38,204 bases of DNA, taken from assembly GCA_964347615.1 (NCBI GenBank), contig CAYFZO010000020.1, forward strand, positions 1-38,204, read 5' to 3'. Numbering within the stretch: the first letter of the stretch is position 1; each line of letters begins with the position of its first letter. The DNA comes from CAYFZO01 sp964347615 (GTDB taxonomy: Bacteria > Pseudomonadota > Gammaproteobacteria > Poriferisulfidales > Oxydemutatoraceae). Shown piece after piece: positions 32,612-38,204 of the stretch. The position numbers were made by a program, and so were the translations under genes. The notes under the pieces were generated by a model. It was not told the DNA's origin and did no database searches. It saw nothing but the letters and a program-made list of their open reading frames with translations.

Positions 32612-33415
32612 ATGAAGCGGCGGCTTGACGGTTTGATCGAGGACGAGTGCGCCGTGGCGACGGACGTTCCCGGTGCCGCGACGGTGACCGCGGCACACGA
32701 CGCGGTAAGCCGTGAACGCGAAAGCGGGACGCAAGACGATGCCGACCCGAGGCTCGCCGCGTTGCGCTTGCTGCACCTGACCAGCCCTTCGCTGCCGCTC
32801 GGCGGCTTCGCTTACTCGCAAGGGCTGGAGTGGGCGGTCGAGCAGGAATGGGTCAAGGGCGAGGCCGATTTGCAGGATTGGCTTTCCGGTTTGATGAATT
32901 ACTCGATGACGCAACTCGACGTGCCGGTGTTCGCCCGCTGTTATCGGGCTTGGCCCGGCGACCTGATGCAACTTGCGCGGTGGGACCGCTTTCTTGTTGC
33001 CGGGCGCGAGACCGCCGAGCTGCGTCAGGAAGAGCTCGACCGGGGACGGATGCTGATGCGTTGTCTCGAAGGCATGGACGACGCGGCGGACGGCGCCGGT
33101 GAACCGGCGTACCGCCCGGTTTCGTTCGTCTGCGCATATAGCCTTGCCGCTTGGCGTTTCGGCATCACGCTCGGCGACGCTGCGCAAGGGTATCTTTGGA
33201 GCTGGCTCGAGAATCAAACCGCGGCGGCGATCAGGCTGATTCCGCTCGGGCAGACCGCGGGGCAGCGCGCCTTGTTTCGCCTTGCCGAAGAAATCCCCGC
33301 GGCGGTTGACGCCGGATTGGGCTTGGAAGACGACGAGCTGGGCGCGTCGGCGCCGGCGCTTGCAATGGCCAGCGCCCTGCATGAGACTCAATACACGAGA
33401 TTGTTTCGTTCCTGA
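32612..33415 (+). CDS. ureF: Urease accessory protein UreF
   Basis: An all-helical accessory protein that works with UreD and UreG as the GTPase-controlling part of the activation complex. The core starts LRLLHLTSPSLPLGGFAYSQGLEWAVE (near residue 50), with TAELRQEELDRG and PVSFVCAYSLAAWRFGI further on, all typical. The protein is 267 residues, about 40 longer than most UreF; the surplus is a polar N-terminal extension rich in Asp, Glu, Ala and Arg with no known domain. The ATG at 32612 has GAGG at a good distance; an adjoining GTG one codon earlier is the alternative. Confidence 0.93.
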   Translation: MKRRLDGLIEDECAVATDVPGAATVTAAHDAVSRERESGTQDDADPRLAALRLLHLTSPSLPLGGFAYSQGLEWAVEQEWVKGEADLQDWLSGLMNYSMTQLDVPVFARCYRAWPGDLMQLARWDRFLVAGRETAELRQEELDRGRMLMRCLEGMDDAADGAGEPAYRPVSFVCAYSLAAWRFGITLGDAAQGYLWSWLENQTAAAIRLIPLGQTAGQRALFRLAEEIPAAVDAGLGLEDDELGASAPALAMASALHETQYTRLFRS

Positions 33416-33432
33416 ACGGGAGGGGGAACGCG

Positions 33433-34047
33433 ATGGAAAACGGAAAAGTGCTGCGCGTCGGGGTCGGCGGGCCGGTCGGCTCGGGAAAGACCGCGCTGCT
33501 CGACGTGCTGTGCAAACGCATGCGCGACGAGTTTGAAGTCGCGGTCGTGACCAACGACATTTATACGCGCGAGGATCAGGAGTTCCTGATTCGCAGCCGA
33601 GCGCTTGAAGCCGAACGCATCAAGGGAGTCGAGACCGGCGGCTGCCCGCATACGGCGATCCGCGAAGACGCCTCGGCGAACCTCGCGACGGTCGAAGATC
33701 TGTGCCGGGAGTTCGACCGCCTCGACTTGGTGTTCATCGAAAGCGGCGGCGATAACCTGAGCGCGACTTTCAGCCCCGAACTCGCCGACCTGTCGCTGTA
33801 CGTGATAGACGTCGCCGCGGGCGACAAGATTCCGCGCAAAGGCGGGCCCGGCATCACCCGATCCGACCTGCTGATTATCAATAAGATCGACCTTGCGCCG
33901 CACGTCGGCGCGTCGCTCGAAGTGATGAAGCGCGACGCCGAACGCATGCGCGGCGCGCGGCCTTTCATCTTTACCAATATGAAAACCGAAGAAGGCGTTG
34001 ATCGGATCAGGGAGTTCATCGTTCACCACGGCATGTTGAAGGCGTAG
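33433..34047 (+). CDS. ureG: Urease accessory GTPase UreG
   Basis: A SIMIBI-class GTPase of 204 residues that couples GTP hydrolysis to nickel insertion into urease. The P-loop GPVGSGKT is at residues 13-20, and the nickel-binding GGCPHTAIREDAS (Cys-Pro-His) is near 72. FIESGGDNLSATFSPEL near 104 and the guanine-specificity motif NKIDLAPHVGA near 153 complete the set. The start has a strong GGGAGGGGG Shine-Dalgarno 17 bases after ureF. It closes the urease operon; no clear terminator follows, but a set of 24-base repeats begins 6 bases later. Confidence 0.97.
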   Translation: MENGKVLRVGVGGPVGSGKTALLDVLCKRMRDEFEVAVVTNDIYTREDQEFLIRSRALEAERIKGVETGGCPHTAIREDASANLATVEDLCREFDRLDLVFIESGGDNLSATFSPELADLSLYVIDVAAGDKIPRKGGPGITRSDLLIINKIDLAPHVGASLEVMKRDAERMRGARPFIFTNMKTEEGVDRIREFIVHHGMLKA

Positions 34048-34053
34048 CGGGCG

Positions 34054-34124
34054 GTCACGTGGTTGCTCTTGTGGTCGGCCACGTGGTTGCTCTTGTGGTC
34101 GGCCACGTGGCTGATCTGAGGTCG
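34054..34124. repeat. Three tandem 24-bp repeats after ureG
   Basis: Two near-identical 24-base units (34054-34077 and 34078-34101, one mismatch) and a diverged third (34102-34124) each contain the palindrome-like CACGTGG, and units 2 and 3 begin CCACGTGG after a G. They sit directly behind the urease operon. They may be a slippage array or a protein-binding cluster. The following 115 bases to 34239 hold nothing I can identify. Confidence 0.75.
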
Positions 34125-34239
34125 TTGTCGCGGGATTGCGCCAGGTATGTCCTGCGGGGTTGGGTTGGCCGGGATCGGTCGGGGGGTTGTTTGGATTGAG
34201 TCCCGGGTTTATGCGGTGTGCCCTTTCAGGCAGGGAGGC

Positions 34240-34536
34240 TTTGATCAGGCCGTTTGCAGGCTGAAACCGCTTATCCCCCGAATGCCGCCGTTTGTCGGAA
34301 TCGGTGCCCTAGCGTGCTTTCGGTAGGGTAGTTTTGCGTCTCCTCTCAATTTTGACGAGCGAGGAGGAAATATGTAAATATCGCTGCCAACACAGAAACT
34401 CCATCTGAAACAGGTGCGCAAATTGGAAAAAGCCGGCATCCCTGAAGACCAGGCGAAAGCCGTGGTCGAGCTGATAGGCGAGCGGGTCCACATCTCCGTC
34501 TCATCGGCAATGTCCGAGGTGGTGGAGAAATACCGT
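34240..34536 (+). repeat. Direct repeat A, left flank of the EcoRV-like cassette
   Basis: A 297-base block from TTTGATCAGGCCG to GAGAAATACCGT that recurs at 36602-36898 (repeat B) in the same orientation and with the same length, about 95% identical by eye. Both cover the upstream region and first 55 codons of the coiled-coil gene. The unrelated restriction-modification genes lie exactly between the two copies. Confidence 0.9.
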
Positions 34537-34539
34537 TGA
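34372..34539 (+). pseudogene. 5' fragment of the coiled-coil gene (copy A), with stop at codon 2
   Basis: This is the first 55 codons of the coiled-coil gene found complete at 36734. The start codon and its GAGGAGG site are kept, but codon 2 is TAA instead of CAA. The frame otherwise stays open (KLHLKQVRKLEKAGIPEDQA) up to EKYR, where homology ends and a TGA follows at once. It lacks all coiled-coil repeats and the membrane helix, so no functional product is expected. Confidence 0.85.
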
Positions 34540-34666
34540 CTCGGTATTCAAACGAGTCCGCTTTTAGGCTTAATGAGGGTGATTGTGAAGTGAATACTAT
34601 CGCCCGAATGGAAGCACTGGCGGTGCGAATTGGCGGCAAACGGTTATGTGACGTGGGTTTAGTGGG

Positions 34667-35497
34667 ATGAGTGCCGTTCGTGTTCCACCGCTCAAAATTC
34701 AGGGCATAAAGACGAAAGTCGTACCGTTTATCCGAGATAACGTCAATTGGGATGGTGCCGGGAGATGGATCGAACCGTTCGTCGGGTCTGCTGTTGTGCC
34801 TTTCAATATTGTGCCGGCACGCGCTTTGCTAGGCGATAACAATCCACACCTGATTCGCTTCTATTCGGCAATACAGCGGGGAACCGTCACCGCTGACACC
34901 GTACGAACGTTTCTGGTTCGAGAAGGCGCATATCTTCTGCGCGATGGGGAAGAGCACTACTATCGTGTGCGGGATAGATTCAATGATAGGCACGACCCGC
35001 ATGATTTCCTGTTCCTGAACAGGTCCTGTTTCAATGGTCTCGTGCGCTTTAACAAGAAAGGCCATTTTAACACCCCATTCTGCCGTAAGACGGAACGCTT
35101 TCGACCGGCATATATCACGAAAATTTGTAACCAAGTCCAGCGAACCGCAGACGTCATGGCGGGCAAGTCGTGGGAGTTCATTTGCGCCGATTGGTCCCAA
35201 ATTTTAGACGAATCGCGCAATGGTGATTTTGTATATTGCGACCCTCCTTACACGGGACGGTTTACCGATTATTTCAATACTTGGACCGATGATGATGCTT
35301 CGCGGTTGGAAAATCGGTTAAAGTCGTTGCCTTGTCCTTTTCTCTATTCTATGTGGTCGGAAAACAAGTATCGGAAAAATGAGCGCTTGCACGAATCATT
35401 CTCTGAATATGAAATCAAAACCTTCTCGCACTTCTACCACTTGGGATCGACCGAGAGTTTAAGGAATGGGATTACAGAGGCATTGGTGGTTGGATGA
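34667..35497 (+). CDS. EcoRV-like DNA adenine-N6 methyltransferase (Dam/D12 class)
   Basis: A 276-residue modification enzyme of a type II system. Its sequence follows M.EcoRV closely along its length: VPPLKIQGIKTKVVPFI at the start, EPFVGSAVVPFN at 36-47 (SAM-binding motif), DNNPHLIRFY, DFLFLNRSCFNGLVRFNKKG near 105-125, and the catalytic DPPY at 192-195 followed by TGRFTDYFNTW. By family it should methylate adenine in GATATC. It starts at ATG 34667, with GGGTTTAGTGGG upstream. Its stop overlaps the nuclease start by four bases. GC is clearly lower than in the urease genes, consistent with acquisition. All motifs look intact. Confidence 0.93.
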   Translation: MSAVRVPPLKIQGIKTKVVPFIRDNVNWDGAGRWIEPFVGSAVVPFNIVPARALLGDNNPHLIRFYSAIQRGTVTADTVRTFLVREGAYLLRDGEEHYYRVRDRFNDRHDPHDFLFLNRSCFNGLVRFNKKGHFNTPFCRKTERFRPAYITKICNQVQRTADVMAGKSWEFICADWSQILDESRNGDFVYCDPPYTGRFTDYFNTWTDDDASRLENRLKSLPCPFLYSMWSENKYRKNERLHESFSEYEIKTFSHFYHLGSTESLRNGITEALVVG

Positions 35498-36231
35498 AAG
35501 ACTTCATCCTGGAAGCACTCGCACAATTGCAGAATGGTTACACCTTATGCGGGGTCGTTGACCAGAGAGGGCGTATATATCCTCTAGGCTCAGACACGAA
35601 AGTCATTAGTGCCCTATTCGAAATTGTTACCAGACGCGTTGTAGCTGCTTATGCCCTGGAAGCAGGCTTGCTCCTTGTCGAGCCGGAGAAACAAAATCAC
35701 TACCCGGACTTTACCCTTATGCGGGATGAGTATGACCAAGAGAAGATTGCCATAGACGTGAAGACGACCTACCGGAGGAAACCGCAGTCCCGTTTCAATT
35801 ACACGTTGGGGAGTTACACTAGCTACATACACCCGAAGACCGAGAGCAAGAACATTGTATTTCCATACAGCCATTATCGGGAGCATTGGGTGATTGGATT
35901 CGTCTATAGCCGAGTAGAAGGGAAGCGGAACCTTGGCGACACTGTTTATTCGTTTGAGTCGTTACGCAATATCCCGGTTCCATTTGAAGACGTTGAAGTG
36001 TTTATGCAGGAAAAATGGCGGATCGCAGGTGATCGCGCAGGGAGTGGGAACACTGCCAACATCGGCAGCATAAACGGCACAATGCCAGATTTTGTAGATG
36101 GAAGAGGCGTCTTTGAATCAGAACGCGAATTTTTGGAATACTGGCGAGGATATAAGCGCACCGTTGGGGAGAGGCAGAAGACTTACTCAAGTATTCAAGG
36201 GTTCCGAGCAGCGTCAGAAATTCAAAACTAA
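35494..36231 (+). CDS. EcoRV-like type II restriction endonuclease
   Basis: A 245-residue nuclease, the same length as EcoRV, and recognisably its homologue throughout (IYPLGSDTKVISALFEI, EKQNHYPDFTL, AGSGNTANIGS). The PD-(D/E)XK catalytic residues are Asp72, Asp88 and Lys90, matching EcoRV Asp74, Asp90 and Lys92 with identical spacing. The recognition loop GSGNTANIGS near 183-192 differs by one residue from EcoRV, so cutting at GATATC is expected. It is translationally coupled to the methylase (ATGA). The gene appears intact. Three GATATC sites occur in this window alone (18036, 18977, 31306), so methylation must protect the host. Confidence 0.94.
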   Translation: MKDFILEALAQLQNGYTLCGVVDQRGRIYPLGSDTKVISALFEIVTRRVVAAYALEAGLLLVEPEKQNHYPDFTLMRDEYDQEKIAIDVKTTYRRKPQSRFNYTLGSYTSYIHPKTESKNIVFPYSHYREHWVIGFVYSRVEGKRNLGDTVYSFESLRNIPVPFEDVEVFMQEKWRIAGDRAGSGNTANIGSINGTMPDFVDGRGVFESEREFLEYWRGYKRTVGERQKTYSSIQGFRAASEIQN

Positions 36232-36242
36232 TAATTCTGAAG

Positions 36243-36353
36243 GTGAAAGTAATCAGGGAGCAGTTTGAAAAATTAGCACAATATAATCATCCAGTTGAAG
36301 AAGTTAAAAACAGAGTTATGAAAATGCATATATCTGCAATGGGAAGAGACTAG
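36243..36353 (+). CDS. Possible 36-residue peptide downstream of the nuclease
   Basis: A very AT-rich short frame starting at GTG 36243 and reading KVIREQFEKLAQYN, HPVEEVKNRVMKMH to a TAG. The amphipathic helical pattern looks protein-like, but there is no separate Shine-Dalgarno and the frame is open without a start upstream of the GTG. It ends four bases before the next small frame, with which it could form a pair. It may be a remnant or a small regulator. Low confidence. Confidence 0.25.
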   Translation: MKVIREQFEKLAQYNHPVEEVKNRVMKMHISAMGRD

Positions 36354-36357
36354 AGAT

Positions 36358-36573
36358 ATGAACGACAAACACCGTAAAGAATTTGAGAAGGCAGAACGTG
36401 AACCAGTCTCGGAACAAGGCTTTAAGGAAGCATTGGGTCTGCTTCTTCCTGACAAGACAAACGTGAATTTCGAGAATGAAGAAATGATCGCAAAGGAACT
36501 TAATCAACGGTACGAGCTAAAACGGCGAAAGCAAGCAGGCAGGCTTTGGGCGCTTACGAAAACAATGCCTTAG
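36358..36573 (+). CDS. Small hypothetical protein inside the EcoRV-like cassette
   Basis: A 71-residue, highly charged protein (MNDKHRKEFEKAEREPVSEQ, later ELNQRYELKRRKQAGRLW) with no signal or membrane segment and no family I recognise. It is predicted to be mostly helical. AGAGAT upstream is a weak Shine-Dalgarno. It lies within the repeat-bounded cassette and shares its low GC, so it came in with the R-M genes. A small partner of the R-M system, for example a regulator, is conceivable, but no DNA-binding motif is visible. Confidence 0.5.
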   Translation: MNDKHRKEFEKAEREPVSEQGFKEALGLLLPDKTNVNFENEEMIAKELNQRYELKRRKQAGRLWALTKTMP

Positions 36574-36601
36574 ATTTTGCTGGTTTTACCGCATAAGTCC
36601 C

Positions 36602-36898
36602 TTTAATCAGGCCGTTTGCAGGCTGAAACCGCTTATCCCCCGGATGCCGCCGTTTGTCGGAATCGGCGCCCCGGCGCGCTTTCAGTAGGGTAGTTTTGCG
36701 CCTCCTCTCAATTTTGACGAGCGAGGAGGGAATATGCAAATATCGCCGACAACACAGAAACTCCATCTGAAACAGGTGCGCAAATTGGAAAAAGCCGGCA
36801 TCCCTGAAGACCAGGCGAAAGCCGTGGTCGAGCTGATAGGCGAGCGGGTCCACGTCTCCGTCTCATCGGCAATGTCCGAGGTGGTGGAGAAATACCGT
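36602..36898 (+). repeat. Direct repeat B, right flank of the EcoRV-like cassette
   Basis: The second copy of the 297-base block at 34240-34536. Here it continues without a break into the intact coiled-coil gene, so B is the original locus or the side that kept the gene body. Diagnostic differences from A include CAA for TAA at codon 2 and AGGGAAT for AGGAAAT before the start. Confidence 0.9.
36701..36729 (+). promoter_or_regulatory. Hairpin that would mask the Shine-Dalgarno of the coiled-coil gene
   Basis: CCTCCTC (36701-36707) is exactly complementary to GAGGAGG (36723-36729), which is the ribosome-binding site five bases before the ATG at 36734. The 15-base loop includes the small dyad TCAATTTTGA. 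The same arrangement is present in copy C (37515-37543) and, with one pair weakened, in copy A. Folding would block translation unless opened. Confidence 0.55.
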
Positions 36899-37306
36899 CT
36901 CAACGAGATGGCGACCAGGGACGACCTCGAGAAGATGGTGGAGAAATACCGTCTCAACGAGGTAGCAACCAAGAGCGATCTCGAGAATATGGTGTTGAAA
37001 TACCATCTCGACGAGGTAGCGACCAAGAGCGATCTCGAGAGTATGGTAGAGAAATACCATCTCGCCGAGGTAGCGACCAAGAGCGATCTTGAGGAGATGG
37101 CGACGAAATACCGTCTCGACGAGATGGCGACTAAGGCTGATCTCGAGAAAATGGAGTCGAAGTTCAATAACAACCTCGAGAATATGGAGTTGAGGCTCAA
37201 TGCTAAAATAGCGCCTCTGAGAGCAATGCTGTACTATCAGTTTGCGATCATGGGGGTTATGGTTTCCGTGCTGACTGTGTTTATCGTTAAATTTCTTCAA
37301 CTTTGA
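36734..37306 (+). CDS. Coiled-coil membrane-tethered protein with 18-residue repeats (DUF1640-like)
   Basis: A 190-residue protein. Residues 1-50 form a conserved head (KLHLKQVRKLEKAGIPEDQAKAVVEL), residues 51-140 are five tandem 18-residue repeats of the type VEKYRLNEVATKSDLENM, then comes a helical neck (KFNNNLENMELRLNAKI) and a C-terminal membrane helix at about 168-188. This plan of head, coiled-coil stalk and C-terminal anchor matches DUF1640/CCDC90-type proteins, which form trimeric coiled coils; their bacterial role is unknown. The start has a perfect GAGGAGG site that may be masked by a hairpin. It is the only one of three local copies with a full frame from its ATG. Confidence 0.8.
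   Translation: MQISPTTQKLHLKQVRKLEKAGIPEDQAKAVVELIGERVHVSVSSAMSEVVEKYRLNEMATRDDLEKMVEKYRLNEVATKSDLENMVLKYHLDEVATKSDLESMVEKYHLAEVATKSDLEEMATKYRLDEMATKADLEKMESKFNNNLENMELRLNAKIAPLRAMLYYQFAIMGVMVSVLTVFIVKFLQL
36884..37153 (+). repeat. Five tandem 54-bp repeats inside the coiled-coil gene
   Basis: Units at 36884-36937, 36938-36991, 36992-37045, 37046-37099 and 37100-37153, each coding 18 residues. Unit 5 is the most diverged at its start (ATKYRLDEM). Because the unit length is a multiple of three, gain or loss of units changes stalk length without breaking the frame. Copy C at 37548 has only one unit left. Confidence 0.92.
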
Positions 37307-37327
37307 GACGGCGGGGTGCGTCCTGAC

Positions 37328-37480
37328 TTACCGGGATTCTTCGAACGGTGCGTACACGACCCCGCCGTCTTCCTGAACCGATTCGACCAGAAAGAATCGG
37401 TCAACCCGCCACTCGCTGCCGACATTTCACTTGCCGAAATACTCGAGGCGGTGGAGCGCGATGCTGAATGCCGGAATCGG
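37328..37480 (-). pseudogene. Internally deleted thpR remnant
   Basis: On the minus strand it reads PIPAFSIALHRLEYFGK, then a stop and a junction, then EWRVDRFFLVESVQ, EDGGVVYAPFEESR and a terminal TAA. The first part matches the segment expected just before the central region of ThpR, and the last part matches the end of the partial thpR at 37914 (WRVDRFFLVESVQKDGG). About 60 central codons, including the second catalytic HxT motif, are missing. It separates the full and the shortened coiled-coil copies. Confidence 0.8.
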
Positions 37481-37757
37481 CGCCCTGGCATGTTTTCAGT
37501 AGGGTAGTTTTGCGCCTCCTCTCAATTTTGACGAGCGAGGAGGAAATATGTAAATATCGCCGCCAACACAGAAACTCCATCTGAAACAGGTGCGCAAATT
37601 GGGAAAAGCCGGCATCCCTGAAGACCAGGCGAAAGCCGTGGTCGAGCTGAGAGGCGAACAGGTCCATATTTCCGTCTCATTGGCAATGTCCGAGGTGGTG
37701 GAGCAATACCGTCTCAACGAGGTGGCGACCAAGACTGATTTCGAGAAGATGGAGTCG
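37472..37757 (+). repeat. Repeat C, shortened copy of the coiled-coil locus
   Basis: This segment repeats the second half of block B (from CGGAATCGGCGCC onward), including the hairpin, the start site and the head region, then jumps to the last 54-bp unit. The outer 60 bases shared by A and B (TTTRATCAGG to CCGCCGTTTG) are absent. Together with the thpR remnant it shows that coiled-coil gene plus thpR was duplicated as a unit. Confidence 0.85.
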
Positions 37758-37886
37758 AGGTCCCATGCTGAAATGTCTGCGATCCATGCTGACCTAGTGT
37801 CCCTGAAAAAAATGTTGTTCTGTCAGTCTGTGCTGTGGACGTTTCTGGTTTTTGGAACCGTCGTGCTTGCCATTAAGGGCCTTTAA
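37548..37886 (+). pseudogene. Shortened coiled-coil gene (copy C) with stop at codon 2
   Basis: The ATG at 37548 has the same GAGGAGG site as the full copy but is followed at once by TAA. The frame then stays open for 110 codons: head (VRKLGKAGIPEDQA), a single stalk unit (VEQYRLNEVATKTDFEKM), a diverged neck and a C-terminal membrane helix (VLWTFLVFGTVVLAIKGL). A GTG at 37590 could give a 98-residue product, so a functional short form is not excluded. The intact 3' end and preserved frame are surprising for a dead gene. Confidence 0.65.
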
Positions 37887-37913
37887 TTTTGAGACGGCGG
37901 GGCGCGTCCCGAC

Positions 37914-38204
37914 TTATCGGTATTCTTCGAGCGGTACGTACACGACCCCGCCGTCTTTCTGAACCGATTCGACCAGAAAGAACCGGTCAACCCGCCACTC
38001 GACCGACGGCGTTTCATCGGGCAAGCTCAAGCCTGCGGCCTTGCGGAACAACGTCACATGCGGTCTGAACTCACGCCGGTCGTGGTAGCCGCACGGTGCG
38101 AGCGCACGTTGCAGGCGCTTGTGCAAGGCTCTTAACTCGACCGGAATCGCCGACGGGACAAGCCAGCACATTGACCGCTTGCTGAAATGCTTGAAGCGGT
38201 CGAG
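37914..38204 (-). CDS. thpR: RNA 2',3'-cyclic phosphodiesterase ThpR (LigT family), 5' part outside the window
   Basis: The C-terminal 96 residues of a 2H phosphoesterase, enzymes that open RNA 2',3'-cyclic phosphates and act as 2'-5' RNA ligases in vitro. The second catalytic HxT motif is present in FRPHVTLFRK. LDRFKHFSKRSMCWLVPS at the window edge and the ending FFLVESVQKDGGVVYVPLEEYR are typical of the family. The frame is open to the edge at 38204, so an internal ATG at 38171 is not the true start. About 80 upstream residues with the first HxT motif should lie beyond the window. A deleted copy of this gene is at 37328-37480. Confidence 0.82.
   Translation of the reverse strand, partial: LDRFKHFSKRSMCWLVPSAIPVELRALHKRLQRALAPCGYHDRREFRPHVTLFRKAAGLSLPDETPSVEWRVDRFFLVESVQKDGGVVYVPLEEYR

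Noticed and set aside
34240..36898. Transposon or integron carrying the EcoRV-like genes
   Set aside because: No transposase or integrase gene and no terminal inverted repeats; the boundaries are long direct repeats of a host gene.
36884..37153. Regular repeats as a CRISPR array
   Set aside because: The 54-bp units are contiguous without spacers and encode an in-frame coiled coil. No CRISPR array is seen anywhere in the window.

Overview
The window reads as chromosome of a GC-rich proteobacterium, most likely a gammaproteobacterium. The evidence is a 16S rRNA 3' end with the usual gammaproteobacterial wording, the order tig-clpP-clpX-lon-hupB-ppiD, and FabI with the classical Tyr156/Lys163 pair. 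The low-GC stretches coincide with restriction-modification genes. I cannot name the genus.

Layout. 1-610: 3' end of a 16S rRNA gene, closed by its own terminator and followed at once by a small membrane protein; no ITS tRNA or 23S gene follows. 581-1453: CPBP-type membrane protease. 1944-10506: protein quality-control block of tRNA-Leu, trigger factor, ClpP, ClpX, Lon (with a heat-shock-type promoter), HU, tRNA-Val, tRNA-Asp, terminator and PpiD. 10566-11904 (minus): fabI with a small upstream partner and a decayed extra copy of its own 3' end. 12047-18194: a four-gene oligopeptide ABC importer, followed by a decayed tandem copy of the 3' end of its ATPase gene. 18572-22190 (minus): a CapV-like patatin phospholipase, then a PstI/BsuBI-like restriction-modification pair whose nuclease gene is broken. 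22855-34047: complete urea uptake and hydrolysis locus, urtABCDE then ureDABCEFG. 34054-38204: a repeat-rich end in which an intact EcoRV-like R-M pair lies between two 297-bp direct repeats made from the 5' part of a coiled-coil gene. Beyond it are a full coiled-coil gene with 54-bp internal repeats, a shortened copy, a deleted thpR remnant and the partial real thpR.

How it works together. UrtABCDE imports urea and the nickel urease UreABC, matured by UreD/E/F/G, splits it to ammonia and CO2. Trigger factor, ClpXP, Lon and PpiD cover folding and degradation from ribosome to periplasm. The EcoRV-like pair should protect and cut at GATATC; the PstI-like methylase is probably now an orphan modifier.

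The most unusual theme is structural. Gene 3' ends (fabI, the ABC ATPase, and thpR with its coiled-coil neighbour) have been duplicated locally and left to decay. The EcoRV-like cassette is bracketed by a long target duplication, and the coiled-coil gene family carries a hairpin over its Shine-Dalgarno and, in two of three copies, a stop codon directly after the start.
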